Source: Dipetalonema caudispina
Taxonomy: Eukaryota > Nematoda > Chromadorea > Rhabditida > Onchocercidae
Direction of reading: 5' to 3'
Length of the DNA: 64,000 nt
NCBI GenBank assembly: GCA_013365325.1
Contig: JABVXV010000150.1
Span: 81,738 to 145,737, forward strand
Shown: piece by piece, positions 56,616 to 64,000 of the stretch
How positions within the stretch are numbered: position 1 is the stretch's first letter
How the letters are laid out: every line of letters begins with the position of its first letter
The notes under the pieces: generated by a model
What the model saw: only the letters and a program-made list of their open reading frames with translations
Database searches by the model: none
Told to the model about the DNA's origin: nothing
Position numbers and translations under genes: made by a program

Positions 56616-56766
56616 TTGTAAGCCAAGCAAATGCTGTGGTAGAAAATATGAACTAAATTGTTGTACCTTCCTTGTTTTGAGAACTCGCGGTCTTATTTAT
56701 GCAAGTGACTGCAGCACCAAAAATAAAACTTCACTAAACGATAATAAAATTGCAAAAAAATATTAG
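56616..56766 (+). other. Candidate Cys-rich terminal exon
   Basis: Behind a CCTTTTTTAG acceptor the frame reads CKPSKCCGRKYELNCCTF and on to a TAG at 56764-56766, with spacing C-x4-CC-x7-CC-x14-C. In phase with the alternative donor at 55882 of the upstream gene. It sits about 120 bp from the stop of the convergent GGT gene. Real use is uncertain. Confidence 0.25.
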
Positions 56767-56887
56767 TCGAAATCAGATTTTTTTTTCTTTTTTTTTTTTG
56801 GCTTAATCTTTTCAAAATGTCTTATTCTGAAGGAATACTAGAACATGAATTCAATTCAGTACTAAATGAAAATTGAGGAAGAGATTG

Positions 56888-59800
56888 TTAATATCCTCCA
56901 GGATGCATATCACTTTGTCGCCTAAAGTCTCCATTGACGTAGATTATTCCATCTTCACCTACCACAATTCCTTGAGCTATACCTTCAAAGCCAGTAGTTT
57001 CCTTGAATTTTTGTCCGTAAATTTGTCTCAAATCATCCATCAATTCCTTAAATAATTGATAAATGATACGATTAAACTACTAATCATTGATAAATCTCAT
57101 AGAATGACAAGATGATAGCAAACCTTAGGTACGGCACGTTCAAATTGTGTGATATCTGGTGTGAATTGATTGTGCAACGTTGGAGCATCAATAGCCTCTT
57201 TTATAGTTTCATTGAAAAATAGCACCCGAACTACAGGTTTAGCCAAAGCTGAAATTATTTTCGAACCACCGGATGCTCCTACTACCATTACAACCTAAAA
57301 TTTTGCAATCATTTTTTTTTCAGCAAATAACGATAGCTATGCAATAATATAGTTATCAAGAATTGATGGCCAAACATGAGGAAATACCAACTTTTCCAGT
57401 TTTAACATTATAAACGATCATCGGACTCATACTACTCATTGGTTTCTTAAAGGGCTCAATGAAATTGCTTTCTGATGGCGCAAATCCGAAACCATTTGAC
57501 ATGCCTGCAAATGATACAGCAAAAAACTATTAATTATTAGCAGAATTTTTAATTTTTCTTTTAAAATTGTTGAAATGAGTCATATTGATAATTGTTAAAC
57601 AAACTATTCGGTTCAGCTCAATGGAATTATTTACTGATGGATAGAAATCATTAGCTATGTTCTAATTACTTAACATCAAGCAACTTACGAAAATACTACC
57701 ATTAGCGATAGAATGAACGTTTTTCTATAAACGATAGTATCTTTTCACTATCTTTAAAACTTACAAGTATAGCTTCCACAATATTATATGATCATAAAAG
57801 CATCAAGTACAGTAAAATAACAACTTCTGTGATAAGTAAAGAACAAAGATGTTATTACCTGGAGTGGAGAAGTCATCCATTTCATCATTAAATATAATGC
57901 CCAAATCAGCAGATTGTACTACTGCACCAAACCTGCAACTTTTGACATAACTTATGAAAAGAAACATCAACATACAACATTCTTATCCTTGACAATTTGA
58001 TCTGTCTATACTTGAAATAATGCTACTTACCATCGATTGATAGTACTTGTCATAGATACTCCATTACCTAACGAATCTAATACCGAAACATGCGATGTAC
58101 CATGATCATCTAACTGAAATTTTTATCAATCTTTTATTAAAGATACACTTTCAACTTTTCCTTGAAAGAGGAATAATAAGGCGATTACTACTAAAGAGAT
58201 GATATTAGTAGAAAAACACTGATAGATAGCAATTCCAATCTTCTATCAGAATTTTTAATTTTGCTATGTAAGAAGGCTTACATTCACTTAATCACTGTAA
58301 ACATGCCTTATTGGAGAAAAAATGAGATCCAATCTCGACCAAACAACCAAAATAGCATTATATGGTATCAGAATCGAGCTAAGTAAGAGAGGAAATCGTT
58401 GTTTTCTCTCATTTAATTTATCATTTTTAATTTTAATTAGTCTAATCTATTTTTACCTGCTTCCAAACTTCACCGTAATATTCTGTTGGTTGTGTCGTAT
58501 TGCGCATTCTTGAGAACACCCAATCTGTGTATGCCTTTGTTGTCATTTTCTTGGCCAACTCTTGAGCCTCTTCCACGAAAGCCTCATCACCTAACAACAA
58601 AAGAAGGATATAGGAATGCTAGAGGAAGGAAGTATTCTATGCAACGGTCTTCTGATCAATTCTCCTCATTTTTGTCCATACTGTACTAAAGTATTGATAT
58701 GATAAATATTTTGTCCAGTGAAGATTGCCTAATATTTCCATAGATATTATTTGATGAGATTCTAAGAATAATTATAAAAATATAATAAAATAACCCATCA
58801 GAGTCCTTTGCGCATAGGCAAACTTTTGCGCCTCGAGAAATCTGTGGTAGAAAAGTGGATCGCTCCTTAACACTTCTTTGTTTGTCATAGGTCCATAAAA
58901 TCCTGCAGTACATACAATTTGGTTAAAATTAAAGTGATTGTTATTTAATCGAAATTATTAACGAATTACAACACAAATAGGATTTGCTGAAATGTTGAAA
59001 AGCTTGCAACGATAGTGGAATAAAAACTAACGAGCCATGAGAGATATGATTAGCTGAGTAGATGCGAACGAAGAAGGAGGTGGTGGACCGCACATTGCTA
59101 GATAACCTGAGAAATGATCATTGACCAGTGGGTTCTCATGTACTTTTGGCCTAAATCGTTCGAAATCTTTCATCGTGATAATGCCGCCTAAATCAACTCC
59201 ATCATATTAATAATATAGGATTGATATTAACTCGGCTGGCTCATGCGGTTAATTAGAGCAGCCTACTATCGCTTAACTTTAAAAGATTGAAATGTTTTCA
59301 TTTTATTTTCCTTACCATATCGCTCTTATGCGATAAAAAAGAAAAAAGAAAAAAAACGATCCCGGGAAGTAGAGAATAAAAGAACCAACCATTATTTTGG
59401 ATTTCCTTAACTAATCTTTGGGCGATATCTCCGCGGTAGAATAGTTCCACTGGATCGGCACTAAGTGCAAGTCTTTCTAATGTTTTACCTAATTCCGGTC
59501 GCTTGATAATGTCTCCCACAACAAACACTTTATCGGTAACATTGTTAATCCAACTTCTACAAATAAACTGCACGAAGAAGGATCTCATAATACAGATTTG
59601 TTACTTTGATATGCTATTACGATACTATCCAACTTTATCATCCAAATGTATTGCTTACTTCATGGAAGGCAATGTTCTGAAATGTTTCTCCTTAACACCA
59701 AGAACATATCCGAGATACTTGGACACGGGTACTCCATTACGACACAGATCAATTGACGGTTTTAACAAATCGTACCACGATATCTGTCCACTTCCATAAC

Positions 59801-60960
59801 GTTTGAACGCAAGCCAATATCCGGCAATTTCTCCTGGTGTTGCTATAGCGCGAAAACCTGAAATAATTACCTTGAGTGGTACTAACACAAGGTGGCAGCA
59901 ATATATCGATACTTAAATACTCTCTTTTCATACAAACTATTATAAATTTACCATATTTGGAACCGAATTCATCATTGATAAACATCTCACGATGTGCCTT
60001 TTCAGGCGCTGTTTCTCTAGCATCAATAACAATACATTTCTCTTCAGTCCTGAAAATTTTCTTTATTCTCTCCCTCTTTACAAAAAATTTGGATATTCAA
60101 TCAATTTCAATTTTCGACTGTAAACAAACAATTAAGATTCTTGATTGATAATTCTTGATAAATTTTCAATTCTTTCTCATTAAATAAGAAACTGTTATTT
60201 AGCATCTCAGCTGATTCGGTAATGATCAGAAATGTCCGATTAGTGTTAGTGCGTGTTAGTGCTATATTTAATAATACCTATTATATAATGTCATAATGAA
60301 GCCACCACCGATACCACTACTTTGTGGATTCGTGATACCGAGACAAAACATGGAAGCAATGGCTGCATCTATTGCATTACCACCTCTTATCAGAATACTC
60401 CTGCAACAAATATTGCACATTGCACATTTTCAGATGTTGCGGAATGATGATAATGTAAGAGATGAATTTATTATCTTAGAAATAATGAAAGGAGCATTGA
60501 GATCTTCACTTATCCAATAAATGCTAACAAACTAATCTTCTATTTCTTCTATTTTCTTTAATTTACAACGATCTTTTAAATTATATTTGAAATTTAGAAG
60601 TTTATTGTCAAATTTTCACTAAAATATTAGAGTATTCTGATCACAAAACAATTATTGAAGAATATAGTTACCTGCCAATTTCACTACAAATTCCATGATC
60701 GCAAGTGACTGCAGCGCGTGCATACTTACCCATATAACTTTCGGATGGTGGCGGCCATGTATATTCATCAGGAAACTTTCCCTCTTCCTAGAATCATTAC
60801 TGTTTCATGAAGCTATTCATAATATTCAATCTAATTTATGCATAAATGAATTAATAATAGTAATGAAATGTTATTCAATGCCAAACTAAAAACTTATCTT
60901 TTTCTGGAAAGTATGAAATGGTTGAACGAAATAAGCCACCAAAACAAATATAAACAACAT
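56888..60960 (-). CDS. Gamma-glutamyltranspeptidase (gamma-glutamyl hydrolase/transferase)
   Basis: Fourteen exons (minus order): 60960-60928, 60787-60672, 60400-60278, 60049-59952, 59857-59659, 59556-59390, 59187-59032, 58902-58795, 58590-58457, 58113-58031, 57932-57859, 57504-57392, 57294-57124, 57046-56888. Total about 577 aa (human GGT1 569), with phases agreeing. Landmarks: GGNAIDAAIASMFCLGITNP, SSGIGGGFIMTLYN and VIDARETAP in the large subunit. The autocatalytic processing Thr/nucleophile lies in DDHGTSHVSV (Thr at about residue 384), followed by STINRWFGAVVQS, FNDEMDDFS, PMSSMSPMI and the closing PGGY (human PAGY). It cleaves extracellular glutathione and transfers the gamma-glutamyl group, normally as a type II membrane heterodimer. 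Exon 1 (MLFIFVLVAYF) is tentative. A CTTTCAG 19 nt before its ATG could be a spliced-leader acceptor, but the hydrophobic segment is short for a membrane anchor. Confidence 0.94.
59232..59271 (+). other. tRNA 5'-half-like sequence in a GGT intron
   Basis: GGCTGGCTCATGCGGTTAAT followed by TAGAGCAGCC resembles the acceptor/D-arm (A box) of an Ile/Val-type tRNA, TAGCTCAGTTGGTTAGAGC. No B box or 3' half follows, so it is at most a remnant or a tRNA-derived fragment. Confidence 0.25.
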
Positions 60961-63900
60961 TGTTGTAAATATACAATATCTGAAAGATATTGTATAACTG
61001 TTTAGAATCTTTTCCAAAATACTATCTTAAATTGACGGATAATTAAAGAACGCCTGTAATTTTTTGAAGATTGAATTTGTTGAAAGTAAACAATAATTCC
61101 TTGAAATGATTGATGAGATATTTTCCATAAATTATTTTCTTCTGTTTTTCAGGAACAGTCATAACTTGCTATAACGTGAGAATAGTAATACTAATGCTGC
61201 CTGGATATGTCAAAGGGTAAATTAGGAAAAAAATGCTCTTGTCGTGACAATCTTGGATTAAGGATTCTAAATGTTGCAACAAAATGTTGTAAATTTCTTT
61301 CAGCAGACTAATGGTACAACTATACTATCACAGAAATATGCTCAGCACTGACTACACAATGAGTGCTACGTTGACATTTATGATCATCTTTAAAAGTTGC
61401 TAAAATCATTAATTTGAAACCTTTCGATGAAGCTATTTAAACGAAAAAAAAAAAGAAAAAACTGGAGGAAACGAAAGCTATACGCAAGGCGTGCATATGC
61501 ATGCAAATGGTAGCAAATTATCAAAACAAATAAATATATGCATGCACGAAATCATTATCATTCCAAATTTGATCACAAAGGATATGCCGCGAGAAAAGAT
61601 TGGTTAGTGATCGTCATGATAATAGCAATAATAATAATAATAATATTGCATATAGATTTGAGATGTGACGAGAATAAAAGAATGTTTAATTAAATAAAAC
61701 TGTTTAACAATGGTTTACTGATAAGTCAACCAGTTATATCCATCTCCATTGACCCTATTTTTCTTTGCATCTATCATTGTGATAATCTTAAGTCATTGAA
61801 TTCACTCCGATAGTTGCTGATTCCACTTGTTCCGGATGTATCGTTTATTGTTGGAAAGATTTAATCATTCGTAATTATTTACAATTGTTCTTTCTTTCTC
61901 TCTCTCTCTCTCTCTTTGGAATTCATTGATTTCCTTTGATAGTAGCAAAAGTAATGAAAAAGCCTTTATCGTCACCGAATATTTTAACTTTATAAGTAAA
62001 GATTTTAATATTTTAGTAAATATTTTAAGTTAATAAATAAACATACCCTAACATCGTGTAAAAATGAAATAGAATAGAAGGATTTTTCTGAGGGAATTAA
62101 ATCAGAAAATCAACTGATATGATTTCGGAAGCTTTGCATAAGATCGAAAATTTATTACAGTAACATATTGGTGAATTGCAATTAAGTAACTTGAGAAATT
62201 GGATTAAGCAGGAAATTCATTGCTTATGTTCAAGGCTTTTATCAGGAAAATCATTTAGTATGATGTTATCTCGTATCGAAAAATCTTCCGATACTAGATG
62301 AGATGATATCAGAAAAATCTTGCTGATAGCATGAATCGGTGGACTAAAATTGGATTGAACATTGTATTGAAGAGAAAGACGGGAAGTATGAAATAACAAC
62401 ATATGGCAAAATGATGATAAATAAAATGAACATTGAAAATAAAACGACAGTTAAATGTTGAATGAAGAAAGACAAAGAGAAGGAGAAAGGAGCATGAAGA
62501 AACCTGTTCGGAGGGACAAATCGACTTATAATGATCTTTTGAAAATTCACTTTAAAATTGATAGCTTTAATCGGAAAAGTAGTATGTAGTAGCACTGTTA
62601 TGTTGCAAATTGTACATTGCTACATTTGCACAGCAATGGTTCGTCATTTTAAGTGCACTGATAGTGCAAAAGAAATTTGGAAATTTCATAGCATTGAAGG
62701 CATTACTACATACGAAATTTCTATGTATTGTAAAGTAGAGCAAAATCATTCGAGAAGAATGACCCATTTATCAGAATTGTTTATTCAATTCCAATCAACT
62801 AATGCAATCAACTGTTCAATCATTTAATATTCAAATAATACCAAACTTTTCTATCCGAATCATCATAACTAGGAATTACTTTAAATTTACTTGATTAAGC
62901 AAAGTAATATTCAAATATTGAATGAAGGTTTCATTTTTTTTCGATGGTAAAAGTTTCTTATTACGGCCATGCAAATTAAGAAATGATAAAGATGTGATAT
63001 AATGATCCAGTGACTTTCCATATCATGATCTTATCCACCTTTATCACATTTAATATTCCAAACTGTTTTAATTATACATAACTGGTTAGTGTCTAAAATT
63101 TTCTATAACTCTGTTGTCATTTGATGGATCAAATTAACAGAGAAGATCTTTTCAAAAAATAGACGCGATCGTTCATTGGTAACGAAAGGTAGAGCTTACA
63201 ATTAACTTTTATATTTCAAAGTGAAAAGATAAGTGGTTGACTATTTCTCTTTCGATAACTAAATCAACGAATATCTCAAACAATGATTTCTTCGAAACTG
63301 GATTTGTCGTAGAAGTTGTATTGAAGGACAACTCGACTTTAATGTGAAACACTATTGAATTTTCCAACCGGAAACTTTTCATTTTCAATCAAATTTTTTC
63401 AAAATAGATTAAAAGTAAAAAGTGATATTTGAAAAATTGAAAATACTAAAGAAAAAAGACTTTAGAAAAGATTTGCCTATTATAAGTTTCACATGGATTG
63501 AACATAATGATTTCACAGCCTGTTACAATAAGCCATTTTACGTTTGTAGTGAAGATTGAGAAGATAAGAAAATTCAATTTGCTTGAAAAAATTCTTGGTA
63601 GTATGAATGTTTGAAGTGCTTTGTTTCACTTTTTAAAAATTACAACTGGTTTTCCACTTGTTTGCACAGTACAAAAGCGTCATTTGTACAAAAAGGAGAC
63701 ATTTAATGTTTGTAAAACGGAAGTGCCTTTGGTAATATAAATAGTTTTTGCTGATAGATTCACTACCGTGACTATTTTCAACTATTTTTAATAGCATATA
63801 AACAGTGACAATATGTAAACAATTCTTGCGGCCTCTTTTATTTTGCTATCAGTTTAATTTTAATTTTTTATTTGCAAAAAACGAATTAAATAAATTCATA

Positions 63901-64000
63901 TAATGGATGAAGTCACAATCCCAACTACCGAACCATTTACCTTTGAACCGTCTGATAACTAGGCATTCGATTGATAGATATATTTGCTTCTTTTTGTTGA
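60961..64000. other. Intergenic, no supported gene
   Basis: AT-rich, with a CT microsatellite at 61891-61916, short ATA repeats near 61630, and a few isolated open frames (for example 62558-62827 +, 63221-63352 +, 63903-63962 +) that have no splice or family support. A gene beginning beyond 64000 could have exons at the very end. Confidence 0.45.
61891..61916. repeat. CT microsatellite
   Basis: TTTCTTTC followed by about nine CT units. Confidence 0.9.

Noticed and set aside
62558..62827. 89-codon open frame with several cysteines
   Set aside because: No ATG context, no splice partners, and frames of this length occur repeatedly by chance in this window.

Overview
The window looks like nuclear DNA from a parasitic (spirurid/filarial-type) nematode. 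It is AT-rich and full of poly-A/T tracts. The genes are split into many short exons by small introns. Donors are mostly GTAAGT/GTTAGT-like and acceptors are TTTCAG, TTTTAG or TTTAAG. Products include a MLT-11-like moulting factor. No plastid, bacterial, viral or transposase genes were recognised. Species assignment is inference. Every exon chain was built by hand from reading frames, splice dinucleotides and phase agreement, so exon edges are models and not transcript evidence.

Layout. 600-3477 (-): CCDC9-like coiled-coil protein. 3478-10189: mostly gene-free, with a near-perfect 46-bp foldback at 5489-5590 and a GT microsatellite. 10190-12230 (+): calcyclin-binding protein (CACYBP/SIP). 12769-14600 (-): IBA57/YgfZ-type Fe-S assembly protein, convergent with CACYBP. 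15908-17352 (-): RBM7-like RRM protein. 18305-18786 (-): a tiny acidic protein of unknown function. 19130-22585 (+): cathepsin F-like cysteine protease. 23518-29537 (-): replication factor MCM10 in 18 exons. 31532-47897 (-): a giant secreted inhibitor of about 2,994 residues in 33 exons. It has 11 Kunitz domains, a thyroglobulin type-1 domain, four lustrin-type Cys repeats and an antistasin-like module, and resembles MLT-11. 47898-53754: gene-poor upstream DNA with many RGGTCA half-sites and a GC-rich structured island. 53755-54610 (+) and about 54842-56087 (+): two closely spaced small secreted-protein genes of unknown family. 56888-60960 (-): gamma-glutamyltranspeptidase. 60961-64000: no supported gene.

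How they fit together. The housekeeping genes (CACYBP, IBA57, RRM, MCM10, CCDC9-like) are interleaved with extracellular proteolysis genes (cathepsin F, the Kunitz/thyropin inhibitor, GGT). The inhibitor carries both serine-protease (Kunitz) and potential cysteine-protease (thyroglobulin-1) inhibitory modules. The cathepsin is a possible but unproven target class. The least-known content is the pair of small secreted genes at 53.7-56.1 kb, the acidic microgene at 18.3 kb, the foldback at 5.5 kb and the structured island at 49.9-50.0 kb.
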